Shown one piece after another: positions 12,429 to 21,201 of a DNA stretch of 64,000 nt (its first letter is position 1; each line of letters begins with the position of its first letter). Below the pieces are notes generated by a model, which was not told the DNA's origin, searched no databases, and was given only the letters and a program-made list of their open reading frames with translations. The position numbers were made by a program, and so were the translations under genes. Source of the DNA: Paludibacteraceae bacterium (GTDB lineage Bacteria; Bacteroidota; Bacteroidia; Bacteroidales; Paludibacteraceae); assembly GCA_016283095.1 (NCBI GenBank), contig JAEEMG010000082.1, forward strand, positions 1 to 64,000, written 5' to 3'.

Positions 12429-12463
12429 ACAGACCGCAATTTCTTGCGGTCTGTTTTGTTTTT
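12429..12463 (+). terminator. Intrinsic terminator after rpoC
   Basis: ACAGACCGCAA-tttc-TTGCGGTCTGT is a perfect 11-bp stem followed by TTTGTTTTT. It is well placed to end the rpoBC transcript. Confidence 0.92.
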
Positions 12464-12526
12464 ACATTGTAATGGATTATTTCATGTATATAATGCAGAT
12501 TGCGAAATGTGTGTTCAACAAACAAA

Positions 12527-12558
12527 TTTGTAAGAATAATTTTTAAATTGTAATTTTG
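12527..12558 (+). promoter_or_regulatory. Bacteroidota-type promoter for the DUF3467 gene
   Basis: TTTG at 12527-12530 and TAATTTTG at 12551-12558, separated by 20 nt, match the Bacteroidota primary-sigma consensus (TTTG / TAnnTTTG). The start codon is 24 nt after the -7 box. Confidence 0.85.
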
Positions 12559-12581
12559 CCTAAAATCAAAAAACTAAGAAT

Positions 12582-12938
12582 ATGGATAACGAAAACAACG
12601 ATAAAGAACAGCGTCGTGGTTTCCCTGTTGAAATCACAGAAGATATAGCAGAGGGTGTATATGCCAATTTTGCCCTTGTAGGACACTCTCAGACAGAATT
12701 CCTTTTGGACTTTGCCAAGACTATACCTGGACAGCAGAAGGCTAAAATAAAGAGCCGTGTGATAATGTCTCCGATTCAGGCTAAACGTCTTCTTCGTGCT
12801 TTGCAGGACAACATCGCAAAATATGAGCAGGATTTTGGCGAAATCAATATCCAACCTATAGCTCCTCGTGGAAATGGCAATGACAATGGTTCTATTCCTC
12901 CTTCATTTATGGGCTTCAACGGTACTGGAGAGGCATAG
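12582..12938 (+). CDS. DUF3467 domain-containing protein
   Basis: This 118-residue cytoplasmic protein is recognisable as DUF3467 from EGVYANFALVGHSQTEFLLDFAKTIPGQQKAKIKSRVIMSPIQAKRLLRALQDNI. The function of the family is unknown. In Bacteroidota it is commonly found next to rpoC, as here, but it has its own promoter and is separated from rpoC by a terminator. The last 25 residues are glycine/asparagine/proline rich and probably disordered. A 15-bp bidirectional terminator follows. Confidence 0.88.
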   Translation: MDNENNDKEQRRGFPVEITEDIAEGVYANFALVGHSQTEFLLDFAKTIPGQQKAKIKSRVIMSPIQAKRLLRALQDNIAKYEQDFGEINIQPIAPRGNGNDNGSIPPSFMGFNGTGEA

Positions 12939-12970
12939 TGGAAATGCAAAATTTGTAATGCGAAATTCAA

Positions 12971-13005
12971 CATAAAAAGACGAGATTTATTCTCGTCTTT
13001 TTATG
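12971..13005 (+). terminator. Bidirectional terminator after DUF3467 gene
   Basis: CATAAAAAGACGAGA-tttat-TCTCGTCTTTTTATG is a perfect 15-bp stem with an A-run on the 5' arm and a T-run on the 3' arm, so it could terminate from either side. Confidence 0.85.
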
Positions 13006-13114
13006 TTTATATCAAATTGTACGCATGTACATAATAGAAAGACATAATGTACATCTGTATTTAGACATATAGATATGGATGTTTGTGGATTTAGTGGATT
13101 TATTATGTCTTGAA

Positions 13115-13151
13115 TTTGCTAAATCTTATCTAAAAAATAAGATTTAGCAAA
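13115..13151. repeat. 15-bp perfect inverted repeat upstream of the ATPase promoter
   Basis: TTTGCTAAATCTTAT-7 nt-ATAAGATTTAGCAAA. A further GATTTAGC half-site occurs at about 13193, nearer the promoter. No T-run suited to termination follows on either side, so an operator is as likely as an RNA hairpin. Confidence 0.6.
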
Positions 13152-13219
13152 GAAATGATAATTACACAAGGCTAAAAGTGTGAAAATATTTGAGATTTAG
13201 CGTAAAATTTAGGCTTTGA

Positions 13220-13252
13220 TTTGTCTAAATCGGCGAAAATGTGTTAGCTTTG
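13220..13252 (+). promoter_or_regulatory. Promoter of the AAA ATPase gene
   Basis: TTTG (13220-13223) and TAGCTTTG (13245-13252) are 21 nt apart. Because the predicted transcript starts around 13259, the track's TTG start at 13216 cannot be used; the ATG at 13270 can. Confidence 0.85.
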
Positions 13253-13269
13253 TGAAAAAATCGAAGAAT

Positions 13270-14733
13270 ATGTTGATGTTGCATGAAGATACATTCCCTT
13301 ATGGAAAAAAACGTTTTGTCGGAAGAAACTTTGAACAGAATCTTCTGAATGAATGTATGTATTCGGAGCAATCTGAGTTTGTTGCAGTCTATGGTAGACG
13401 AAGAGTTGGCAAGACGTTTTTGATTCGCTATGTTTTGGAACGACATTTTTCCTTTTATGCGACGGGACTGCCAGGAGGCTCGTATCGTGAGCAAATCAAC
13501 AATTTCTGTATGGCTATAGTGCAAGGATTCAATGTCGATTATAGGGAGTGCGAAAATTGGATGGAGGTGATGCGTTATTTGGCAGACACCATTACCAACG
13601 ATGTCAACTATAAAAATAGAAAGAAAGTCCTTTTTATTGACGAAATGCCGTGGATGGACACTCCTAAATCCGATTTCCTGATGTCTATAGAATGGTTTTG
13701 GAATGCATATGCGTCGGCCAGAACAGACATCTTCTTGATCGTGTGTGGTTCCGCCACTACATGGATTACAAGCAACATTCTCAGAAACCGGGGAGGCTTG
13801 TATGGCAGACTTACAAACCAAATCTATTTGGAGCCATTTACATTGAGTGAGTGTGCGGAATTCTATGACTTGAAACAGATCTCCATGAGCAGGGAAGAAC
13901 AACTTCAGGCATACATGATTTTTGGTGGGGTCCCATACTATCTGCAATATCTTCGTAAGGATCTAAGTGTGGCTCAGAATGTAGATTTGATGTGTTTTGC
14001 TAAAAAAGGAATCCTTTCGAAAGAGTATGATAATCTTTATCGTTCCATGTTTAAGAATTACTCTTCCCATATAAAGGTAGTGGAGGCGTTGGCAACCAAA
14101 AGTATGGGGATGACAAAGAAAGATCTCTGTGTGAAGACGGGATTGCCTGAGTCTGGAAGCACTACAACTGTATTGCAGGAGTTGGTGGATTGTGGAATCC
14201 TGAATGAATACAATCAGGTTGGTAAGAAAGCAAAAGGCAAGATGTACCAACTGGTGGATTTCTTCACGTTGTTCTACCTTCGTTTTGTGAAGAAGAATCA
14301 AGGGGAAGAGAATTTTTGGACTAAGAATCTAAATACACCGACAGTCAACACTTGGGAAGGATACGCATTTGAGCAAGTTTGTTTCTCCCATCTGCCTCAA
14401 ATAAAAAAAGCTTTGGGTATAGTTGGCATATCCACTAAGGTCTCAAGTTGGAAAAGTTCCGATAAAGAGAATGGAGCACAGATAGATATGGTGATTGAAC
14501 GTTCGGATAAGGTGATTAATATTTGTGAGATAAAATATGCTGGATCACAATACACAATCACTTCAGATTATGCAAATAAACTACGCAACAAACTTGCCTC
14601 TTTTAAAGAAGAAACAAAAACTAAATCTGCTCTCCACCTTACGATGATAACAACTTACGGCTTGAAAAAAAATTCTGAGAACAGTAGTATGGCACAATCA
14701 GAAGTGACATCAGATTGTTTGTTTGTGAAATAA
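13270..14733 (+). CDS. AAA ATPase of the ATPase_2/DUF234 family with PD-(D/E)XK-like C-terminus
   Basis: Revised to start at ATG 13270 (487 aa) because the promoter overlaps the longer ORF. The N-terminal half is a STAND/AAA-like ATPase with FVGRNFEQNLLNE, Walker A (VYGRRRVGKTFLI) and Walker B (KVLFIDEMPWM). A winged-helix segment follows (GMTKKDLCVKTGLPESGSTTTVLQELVDCGIL). The C-terminal DUF234-type region contains GAQIDMVIERSDKVINICEIKYA, a D…ExK pattern like restriction-endonuclease-fold nucleases. Such ATPases are common, often in many copies, in Bacteroidota and archaea; their role is unknown. It is monocistronic with no toxin or defence partner beside it. Nuclease activity is an inference from the motif only. 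Confidence 0.85.
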   Translation: MLMLHEDTFPYGKKRFVGRNFEQNLLNECMYSEQSEFVAVYGRRRVGKTFLIRYVLERHFSFYATGLPGGSYREQINNFCMAIVQGFNVDYRECENWMEVMRYLADTITNDVNYKNRKKVLFIDEMPWMDTPKSDFLMSIEWFWNAYASARTDIFLIVCGSATTWITSNILRNRGGLYGRLTNQIYLEPFTLSECAEFYDLKQISMSREEQLQAYMIFGGVPYYLQYLRKDLSVAQNVDLMCFAKKGILSKEYDNLYRSMFKNYSSHIKVVEALATKSMGMTKKDLCVKTGLPESGSTTTVLQELVDCGILNEYNQVGKKAKGKMYQLVDFFTLFYLRFVKKNQGEENFWTKNLNTPTVNTWEGYAFEQVCFSHLPQIKKALGIVGISTKVSSWKSSDKENGAQIDMVIERSDKVINICEIKYAGSQYTITSDYANKLRNKLASFKEETKTKSALHLTMITTYGLKKNSENSSMAQSEVTSDCLFVK

Positions 14734-14938
14734 TCAGAAACTGTTTATGTTTATTTTTGAGGAATGTTAAGGTCGGAACATCCTAACTTTCCAATCTCTC
14801 TGCGACTTCGTAAGAATGATTATTCAATCAAAAAAATGATATTATTCCATATGATGACTGATTTCAATCTCTTTTTCTCATAAAATTATCTTAAGAACTC
14901 CGAGTCTCTGTGTTTATACTATATGCTAATGATTCGAT

Positions 14939-14963
14939 AGAGACGCGAATCTTTCGCGTCTCT
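14939..14963. repeat. REP-like palindrome AGAGACGCGA…TCGCGTCTCT
   Basis: AGAGACGCGA-atctt-TCGCGTCTCT is a 10-bp stem, 13 nt past the stop of the minus-strand GDYXXLXY gene. Its outer arm (AGAGACGC) matches the GTAGAGACGCAC REP family found between 18 and 42 kb. It may double as a terminator for either converging gene. The rest of 14734-14976 shows no gene. Confidence 0.6.
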
Positions 14964-14976
14964 GCTTGTTATAGAT

Positions 14977-15660
14977 TTAGTCTTTTATTTCCGCTCCAAT
15001 AGTTGAGTCAAATTTCGCCATTTCTATCGTGTCAACAGCTATTACTTCAACTTCTTCTATGTATCCTACTTCGTTGTCGATGTGGAATTCTCCATTTTTG
15101 ACTAAATCCTTGATGCTGACTCCATCCACCTCTACATCTTTAAGTGCACCGTCGCCATTCTTAATCGAAACCAATGCATATACATGCTTGTTTCTAAATA
15201 AGGCGTCGTTGACGATTTTTTCCGCGATTGGACATTCTTTTTGATTCATCCAAAGCCTGTCGAATGGGTATTTGATTCTGACGTGAGTCATTTCTGATGA
15301 AAAGTAGTCTCTCGTCACTTCAACTTTCAAGGCATTATCTGATATGCTCTGTGATAATGACATTGGCATAGCAAATCCTTCGTCGTCGACTGAAAACTTT
15401 GCATATACTTCTAAGGCATTAATAATGGTCATTGCTTCGTCCTCGTTCTGCATCTCCATGATGTTGTCCTTGAACTGAAAACGTAGGTATTTGCCACGAA
15501 ATGGGTCGTATGGATCATAGCCCTGTAACCTGAATTTATAAATAGTCCCATTCTCTAGAGTGTCGTTGGATCTCAACACCCATAAAAACATGACTATGAA
15601 TTGTGCTAATATAGTGGCTGCAAAGAACCACCATTTTTTATTTATTTTCTGTGATTTCAT
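14977..15660 (-). CDS. GDYXXLXY-family membrane-anchored protein
   Basis: The 227-residue protein has one N-terminal transmembrane segment (WWFFAATILAQFIVMFLWVL) and then the family region RLQGYDPYDPFRGKYLRFQF, which fits the GDYXXLXY family that normally sits beside DUF2157/DUF4401 membrane proteins. Here it overlaps the upstream DUF2157 gene by 23 bp, which suggests translational coupling. The bulk probably lies in the periplasm. The biochemical role is unknown. Confidence 0.75.
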   Translation of the reverse strand: MKSQKINKKWWFFAATILAQFIVMFLWVLRSNDTLENGTIYKFRLQGYDPYDPFRGKYLRFQFKDNIMEMQNEDEAMTIINALEVYAKFSVDDEGFAMPMSLSQSISDNALKVEVTRDYFSSEMTHVRIKYPFDRLWMNQKECPIAEKIVNDALFRNKHVYALVSIKNGDGALKDVEVDGVSIKDLVKNGEFHIDNEVGYIEEVEVIAVDTIEMAKFDSTIGAEIKD

Positions 15661-17395
15661 CGCCTTTTTTCTTTTTGATGATGTATTTGTTCATTATTAT
15701 CAATGCCACGCCTAAAAGAATTAAAATGAGTCCATAGATGAAGAACGGTAATTCAAAGTGGCTCAGTACGATAAATGCCCATGCTAACAGTGCTATTATG
15801 CTGAAGTTCATTTTCAGCTGGTCGTAGTCTCTAGCACTTGAGTAGAGACAATACACGATGATTGACAATGATGCAAAGCTGATGATGAAACAGTATTTTC
15901 CAAACAAAACAATAATGAATGCGGACAAAATTCCCATCCAAGTCTGCATGTCTGTAAACTTCTTTTTAGTGAAAATAAATGAAGCTAATCCAGTCATCGC
16001 AATGCCAACGATGATTGGAATCAAATATTCCATGGACTCTGCATCATATTTGATCCCTTCATTAGAGTAGTAGAGAATTGTTGGAAAAAACACAAGATAG
16101 AATGCAATTCTGGATAATTTTCTTTTTCTTGTGCTTTTTTCATTCTTGTTGTTAAGGTCATAAATAGCATAGAATATGGATGACATGATAAGCAATAGAC
16201 ATCCAAAGATTTCATTTATAAGATCTAATAAATTTCTGCTAAAATGTATGTAGTTGCTCAATATGATGATTGTCCAGGCGGATAACAACAATATGCTGTA
16301 TTTTAACTGTCTTATGTTGTCGTTTTTATAACTTAAGAATAGACTTCCAGCAATGATTGCTAAGAAGAATAGGCTTGTGATCAACGGATCTTTTCCGCTT
16401 ATCAGAATAATGATGGTTGCTAATACTCCAGCGTATGTTTGCCATTGAAGTTTCTCTTTCTTCATCGTTTTCAATCCGACATACACTAAGATAGGAATCG
16501 TTACGATGACAAGTTTCATATAGTCGGAATTCTCAAATTTATATTCTATTCCTGTTCTGGAGAAAACTAGAAGAGATATGAAGAAAAGTAGGTAGAAATA
16601 TGTTTTCAATATTTTGCCATTACTTTGTATCTTGTCGTTCCCGTTTATCCATTGTTGGAGTATATATAAGTATGATGCGAAGATTGGAATGGCACATCCG
16701 AATGTTTCAGGGTGCATTATCTCAAGTTTTAATATGACCACAAAGATGTAATGAATGATAAATATCAAGAAAATTGGTAACAACCCAATTCGTAAACTGC
16801 ACAAAAAAGATTGCGATTTACGATAGTAGTAATGGTAAAGAAATGCGATATCTGCGAGTAAGATTGCGGATATGGATATAAACATATCAGATTCTAAACA
16901 CGCTAAACAACTAAAAGATATTGAAATTGAAGATAATACAGCAGACTGAAATATGAAAATGAATGGTAGGTTCGCTAAAATCAGCACTAGTATGAACTCT
17001 GATCCATCCAATTGTACTTGATAAATTTGGTTGATGAGGGAGACACTTGAGGTGAATCCTGCGGCATGTAAAACGGCCATGGATTCAGTCCAACTCTTGC
17101 TGTCTGCTTTGTTCTTCAATGTATAGTAACATCCGAATGATGTTGCCAACCATGGAATTAATCCGATGATCAGACGAAGGAAAAAAGGCAAGTAATCCCA
17201 ATTGTAGGCAATCATGGAAATCATTCCGAATCCGACAAGAATAGCTGCCACAACACTTATTGTGGTTGTGACGTTGATGTTGGATAAGTTTATTCTCCTT
17301 TCCCTTGTCTGATAATAGTTGGAAATCCTGTCTGCGGTCTGTTGGTCGATAATTTTATTATCCACTAATTCCCTGATGTCTTTTTTTATGCTCAT
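15638..17395 (-). CDS. DUF2157 domain-containing polytopic membrane protein
   Basis: This 585-residue inner-membrane protein has a short cytoplasmic N-terminal region (MSIKKDIRELVDNKIIDQQTADRISNYYQTRERR), typical of DUF2157, then many hydrophobic helices. It is longer than a lone DUF2157 domain and may include a DUF4401-like part. It forms an operon with the GDYXXLXY gene downstream, the usual partner, with overlapping ends. A TAATTTTG -7 box on the minus strand lies 52 nt upstream of the start. Function unknown. Confidence 0.75.
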   Translation of the reverse strand: MSIKKDIRELVDNKIIDQQTADRISNYYQTRERRINLSNINVTTTISVVAAILVGFGMISMIAYNWDYLPFFLRLIIGLIPWLATSFGCYYTLKNKADSKSWTESMAVLHAAGFTSSVSLINQIYQVQLDGSEFILVLILANLPFIFIFQSAVLSSISISFSCLACLESDMFISISAILLADIAFLYHYYYRKSQSFLCSLRIGLLPIFLIFIIHYIFVVILKLEIMHPETFGCAIPIFASYLYILQQWINGNDKIQSNGKILKTYFYLLFFISLLVFSRTGIEYKFENSDYMKLVIVTIPILVYVGLKTMKKEKLQWQTYAGVLATIIILISGKDPLITSLFFLAIIAGSLFLSYKNDNIRQLKYSILLLSAWTIIILSNYIHFSRNLLDLINEIFGCLLLIMSSIFYAIYDLNNKNEKSTRKRKLSRIAFYLVFFPTILYYSNEGIKYDAESMEYLIPIIVGIAMTGLASFIFTKKKFTDMQTWMGILSAFIIVLFGKYCFIISFASLSIIVYCLYSSARDYDQLKMNFSIIALLAWAFIVLSHFELPFFIYGLILILLGVALIIMNKYIIKKKKGDEITENK

Positions 17396-17446
17396 AGATT
17401 TCTTATTCTTCGGTTACCATCTGTTTCTAATAATTTTGACTTGATG

Positions 17447-17479
17447 CAAAATTAAGTAAAATATTTATTATTATCTTTG
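17447..17479. promoter_or_regulatory. Back-to-back -7 elements of divergent genes
   Basis: CAAAATTA (17447-17454, reading TAATTTTG on the minus strand) faces the DUF2157 operon, and TATCTTTG (17472-17479) faces the gene at 17508. Neither has a perfect TTTG at the usual distance, so only the -7 boxes are supported. Confidence 0.6.
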
Positions 17480-17507
17480 TGTATATTTAATTTAGGAAAA
17501 CTGGGAT

Positions 17508-18470
17508 ATGAAAAAATACTCGCACGCTTGGCTAGCTTTTATGGCTATAAAGAGACTTGAAGTGATCGCTACTACTACTGATGATGCAGTTGTGAAAGGT
17601 GTGTCGGATGATGTGCGTCAACATGCTAAAACTTTGTGGAAATGGTTTAAAAACTACCGTGATTTTGTGATCGAGGGTGCGTGGTATCCTGACGATGTAT
17701 TCAAAGATATGAGCACCAGCCATATTGTGAAATTCGAGCCTGGTGGCAATTATACGGAGTTTCGCAATATGCCGAGCACTCACACCATCAGCTCTATGAT
17801 GAAGAAATCTTCACCTCTTTACGGAAAATCATATTCTATAGTGAAGGGTAACTGTGCCGACCGTTGCGAGTCTATCGCCCACAGCATCGTCGACAATTTT
17901 AAGATGCTGCAGAAGGAAGACCGTGGATGTCCGATAACTACCACCAACAACCATATTGCGATGCGTTTTTTCATCCTCAGCCATTATGTCGCCGACTGTC
18001 ACATGCCGTTCCATTGCGACAACCGCCCGTTTAGCGATGAGAAGGGTATGCATGGCATAATAGAGAAGAAGTGGGAAGATCAAATAAAAAAGTCTTATAA
18101 AATCGACACTGATAACAACCGTTTCTTTTACGACCCTGATGGCTATCCGTTGCCATTGAAGGAGTCTCCTTTTTTGGAAGACGTGAAGAATGAGATTACA
18201 AAACGTCAGTATGTCCATGGATGGGGAAACGGGAACTCCAGCACATGGGATTATATGAGCGGGGTGTCGCAACATTCATATTTGTTCTCTCGTTTCTTGG
18301 TGCCAGAATCTTTTACCACTGACCAGAATTTCAATGATTTCACGAAGTTCACAGAATGGGGCGGAAATTTCGACTTCTACAACAAAATGATATTCGCCGA
18401 CGCAATTGATTCCATCGCCCGTATCTGGCTACATGTGTGGATCAAATACAGAAGCTGGTTGAAGGAATAA
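17508..18470 (+). CDS. Zinc-dependent phospholipase C / S1-P1 nuclease-fold protein
   Basis: A 320-residue protein whose N-terminus (MKKYSHAWLAFMAIKRL) and motif FILSHYVADCHMPFHCDNRP fit the HxxxDxxxPxH zinc-ligand signature shared by bacterial zinc-dependent phospholipase C and S1/P1 nucleases. A further His is in MHGIIEKKWE. No clear signal peptide precedes the initial YSHAW, so the location is uncertain. Whether it acts on phospholipid, nucleic acid or neither cannot be told. It has its own -7 element and stands alone between the DUF2157 operon and a REP cluster. Confidence 0.7.
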   Translation: MKKYSHAWLAFMAIKRLEVIATTTDDAVVKGVSDDVRQHAKTLWKWFKNYRDFVIEGAWYPDDVFKDMSTSHIVKFEPGGNYTEFRNMPSTHTISSMMKKSSPLYGKSYSIVKGNCADRCESIAHSIVDNFKMLQKEDRGCPITTTNNHIAMRFFILSHYVADCHMPFHCDNRPFSDEKGMHGIIEKKWEDQIKKSYKIDTDNNRFFYDPDGYPLPLKESPFLEDVKNEITKRQYVHGWGNGNSSTWDYMSGVSQHSYLFSRFLVPESFTTDQNFNDFTKFTEWGGNFDFYNKMIFADAIDSIARIWLHVWIKYRSWLKE

Positions 18471-18473
18471 CTT

Positions 18474-18498
18474 GTAGAGACGCACGGATGTGCGTCTC
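18474..18498 (+). repeat. GTAG-type REP element, copy 1
   Basis: GTAGAGACGCACGGATGTGCGTCTC: GTAG foot, then a palindrome with one wobble, starting 4 nt after the phospholipase-like gene. Decayed arms follow up to about 18560 (GGACATGTGTCC, GGATGTGCATCTC, ATGCACGTCC-T7), suggesting a former tandem REP cluster. The T-run may make the cluster double as a terminator. Confidence 0.85.
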
Positions 18499-18683
18499 AG
18501 GAACGGACATGTGTCCCTTTTGAATAAACGGATGTGCATCTCACTGATATGCACGTCCTTTTTTTATGTGCATATATCAATAGGGTATACATGATGTCAT
18601 TGATTTTCATTCGAGAAGAATCTCTATCTGTCTGTTTCATGAAAAATTAATACGTTTTTACATAGTCCCACTCTTTATTTTGT

Positions 18684-18691
18684 TATATTTG
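18684..18691 (+). promoter_or_regulatory. -7 element TATATTTG before the DUF4139-plug gene
   Basis: TATATTTG lies 23 nt before the ATG at 18715. No clear TTTG -33 box is at the normal distance, only a T-rich stretch (GTTTTTA). Confidence 0.55.
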
Positions 18692-18714
18692 CGTGTCGAA
18701 CTAATTTAAAATAT

Positions 18715-21183
18715 ATGCTGAAAAAACAAATATTTTCCCTTTTGCTTTTAATTGTTACCTGTTTTGTGACGCAGAACCTTTTTGCGGACACACTGACCGT
18801 CAATTCGACGATCGAGAAGGTGACTGTATATAAACAGGGGGCTTTGGTGAGCCGTAAAGCACATGTGAAAATACCTGCCGGTGTGACGGTGGTGAAGGTG
18901 CCTATGCTCAGCCCTATGTTCAATCAGAAATCGATTCAGGTCGGGGTGACCAATGCCGATATCTCTTTGGGTAAGGTAGATTTGGAGATGGAGATGCCTA
19001 ACCGTGATTCCGTCGCAAAGATTAATGATTCGCTCGTGAAGCGGACAAAGATTCTCACCGATTCTATCGATTTGATACATTCCTACAAAAATGTGCTGGA
19101 TCATGAACGTGTTATTCTGTTGGAAAATAACAATATCGGTGGCGATAAAGGGTTCGACGCGGATAGGTTGAGCGACGTCGCTGCTTTCCTACGTAAGGAT
19201 CTATCTGAGATTGTCGACCTCCAACTTGGCTATGACCAATGCCAGAAACGTTTGGATCTGGAGAAGCGGAACCTTAGTCAGCAGATCAAACTTTTGGATG
19301 AGAGGTCAATGATCCCTAAGGCTGCACTCTACGTCACTTTGGTCGCAAAGTCGTCGGCTGAGACAATCCTTGATTTCTCTTATGTCGTGGATCAGGCGAA
19401 GTGGACTCCTTTCTATGAGTTGCGTATATCGGAGAATTCTCCATCAATCAATGTCACAAAGAAGGTGATGGTTAACCAAAAGTCAAAGGAGGATTGGAAC
19501 GACGTGAAGATGACCGTCACCACAACTAATCCTTCCAACAACAATGCACGTCCTGAATTGAAACGCTACACTCTTCCTAAGAGCTACAGCGGATCTTCTT
19601 CTGCGTCGACGGAAAGGAAGATGGTGAAGGTGATGGGTACGGTGCGTGATAATCGAGGCAGTATTGACGGTGTTTTGGTGAATTGCTTAAGCGCGAATGT
19701 CTCAGCACAAACTGACGCTTCTGGTTTCTACGAAATATTGGTTCCTGAAAACAGCAGTTTGAAATTCACTCATTCCAGCCATAAGACAGTGGACAAGAGT
19801 GTACGTGGCGACAATGTCGTGATGATGAATGTCGTTATGGACGAGGATGCTTCCGCCATCTATGGAAATAATGTGAGAATAAAAGGTGTGGTGAGAGATG
19901 CGATGGAACCTCTTCCTTTTGCGAATGTTGTTGTAAAAGGCACATCAACAGGCACAAACACTGATATGGATGGAAACTATGAGATTGTTGTGCCGTTGGG
20001 TGCTGTGTTGGAATTCTCGTATGCTGGATATGAGACTCAAACTAGAAAAATCACGAATAAGACATCTTCTATTTTGAATGTGACTTTGAGTGGAGAGATG
20101 TTGAACGAAACTGTTGTGGCTGGATATGGAGTTCAAAAGAAGAGTGATGTTACAGGTGCGGTATGCTCTCTAAGCGAGGAAAAACTTAAGAAAGCGACGT
20201 TTGCTTCAATTGACGAGGCTATGGCAGGTCGGGTTTCAGGAGTCGCTGTCAGTAGCTCTTCTGATAAGCCTATACGTGTGCGTGGAGTATCTTCGTTGAA
20301 GCCTATACGTGTGCGTGGAGTATCTTCGTTGTCTGGTGCCGAACCATTGTATATTGTCGACGGAGTGCCAATGGGTGATGGCACTTCAAATCCGTTGGCT
20401 TCAATCAATCCAGAGGATATCTTAGATATGGAGGTCTTGAAAGATGCTTCAGCAACATCTATTTATGGATCACGAGCAAGCAGTGGAGTAGTGATATTGG
20501 TCACTACAAAAAAAGGAGCTGTAGGTTCAGATTTATATTTGTCTAAATTCTCCAAACTGCAGGATTACACGGCAGAATCCACTACGCTTAACTCAATTCC
20601 GTCGGACGGATCAGAACATGAGGCGACGTTGAGCAAACTGAGCATTCCTGTAAAGTTCAGCTATTATGCTGCTCCTAAGATCACTCCAAACGTCTACATG
20701 CTTGCTGAGGTGCCTAATTGGCGCGACTATGAGTTGCAGAAGGGTAAACTACGTGTTTTCTTGAATAATACCTACGTCGGAGACTCTTATTGGACTCCGA
20801 TAGAGATTCAAGACACTCTGCATTTTTCAGTTGGCATTGAAAAGAACATAGGTGTGGAGCGTATTTTGAAGGTTACTAAAGAACGTAATAATCTTTTGAG
20901 AACATCAAAGAAAGTGACACGAAACTGGTTGATCGTTGTGAAGAACAACAAGGAGACAGCTGTGGACGTAGTTGTTGAGGATCAGATTCCTGTTTCTACA
21001 AAATCGGATGTGAAGGTTAATCTGTTGGAGTCGAGTGGTGCGGTTGTGATTGGAAATGAGGGCAGACTAAAGTGGAATCTTCATCTAGCTCCTGGAGAAA
21101 AACGTGAACTGAATGTAAACTATGAGGTGACTGTAAAAGATGAGTATCTTTTTGAGAAACTGATGAAAGACGATAATTTATAA
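18715..21183 (+). CDS. DUF4140/DUF4139 protein with inserted TonB-receptor plug domain
   Basis: An 822-residue exported protein. In order: signal peptide (residues 1-24, LLLLIVTCFVTQNLFA), DUF4140 (about 27-125, STIEKVTVYKQGALVSRKAHVKIPAGVTVVKVPML), a helical linker, the first part of DUF4139 (about 200-300, SYVVDQAKWTPFYELRI), a carboxypeptidase-regulatory-like domain (302-383), a second such domain (388-460), then a SusC/RagA-type plug (464-600: NETVVAGYGVQKKSDVTGAV…PLYIVDGVPMGD…DMEVLKDASATSIYGSRASSGVVIL), and the rest of DUF4139 to the end. There is no beta-barrel, so it is not a TonB-dependent receptor. The next gene is a paralog lacking the second regulatory domain and the plug. Automatic annotation could mislabel it SusC. 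Function unknown. Confidence 0.88.
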   Translation: MLKKQIFSLLLLIVTCFVTQNLFADTLTVNSTIEKVTVYKQGALVSRKAHVKIPAGVTVVKVPMLSPMFNQKSIQVGVTNADISLGKVDLEMEMPNRDSVAKINDSLVKRTKILTDSIDLIHSYKNVLDHERVILLENNNIGGDKGFDADRLSDVAAFLRKDLSEIVDLQLGYDQCQKRLDLEKRNLSQQIKLLDERSMIPKAALYVTLVAKSSAETILDFSYVVDQAKWTPFYELRISENSPSINVTKKVMVNQKSKEDWNDVKMTVTTTNPSNNNARPELKRYTLPKSYSGSSSASTERKMVKVMGTVRDNRGSIDGVLVNCLSANVSAQTDASGFYEILVPENSSLKFTHSSHKTVDKSVRGDNVVMMNVVMDEDASAIYGNNVRIKGVVRDAMEPLPFANVVVKGTSTGTNTDMDGNYEIVVPLGAVLEFSYAGYETQTRKITNKTSSILNVTLSGEMLNETVVAGYGVQKKSDVTGAVCSLSEEKLKKATFASIDEAMAGRVSGVAVSSSSDKPIRVRGVSSLKPIRVRGVSSLSGAEPLYIVDGVPMGDGTSNPLASINPEDILDMEVLKDASATSIYGSRASSGVVILVTTKKGAVGSDLYLSKFSKLQDYTAESTTLNSIPSDGSEHEATLSKLSIPVKFSYYAAPKITPNVYMLAEVPNWRDYELQKGKLRVFLNNTYVGDSYWTPIEIQDTLHFSVGIEKNIGVERILKVTKERNNLLRTSKKVTRNWLIVVKNNKETAVDVVVEDQIPVSTKSDVKVNLLESSGAVVIGNEGRLKWNLHLAPGEKRELNVNYEVTVKDEYLFEKLMKDDNL
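20266..20331 (+). repeat. Perfect 33-bp tandem duplication inside the plug domain
   Basis: Two identical 33-bp units encode KPIRVRGVSSL twice in a row. SusC-like plugs normally carry the (I)RVRG.SSL motif once just before PLYIVDGVP, so one copy is extra. It is in frame. Confidence 0.97.
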
Positions 21184-21201
21184 ACTGTGAATACGATATA
21201 T

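Noticed and set aside
13225-13947. 240-residue ORF antisense to the AAA ATPase
   Set aside because: Shadow of the ATPase gene, which carries Walker A/B motifs and its own promoter.
18715-21183. Annotation as a SusC/TonB-dependent receptor
   Set aside because: Only the plug and regulatory-like domains are present; no barrel strands or C-terminal aromatic residue, and the ends are DUF4140/DUF4139.
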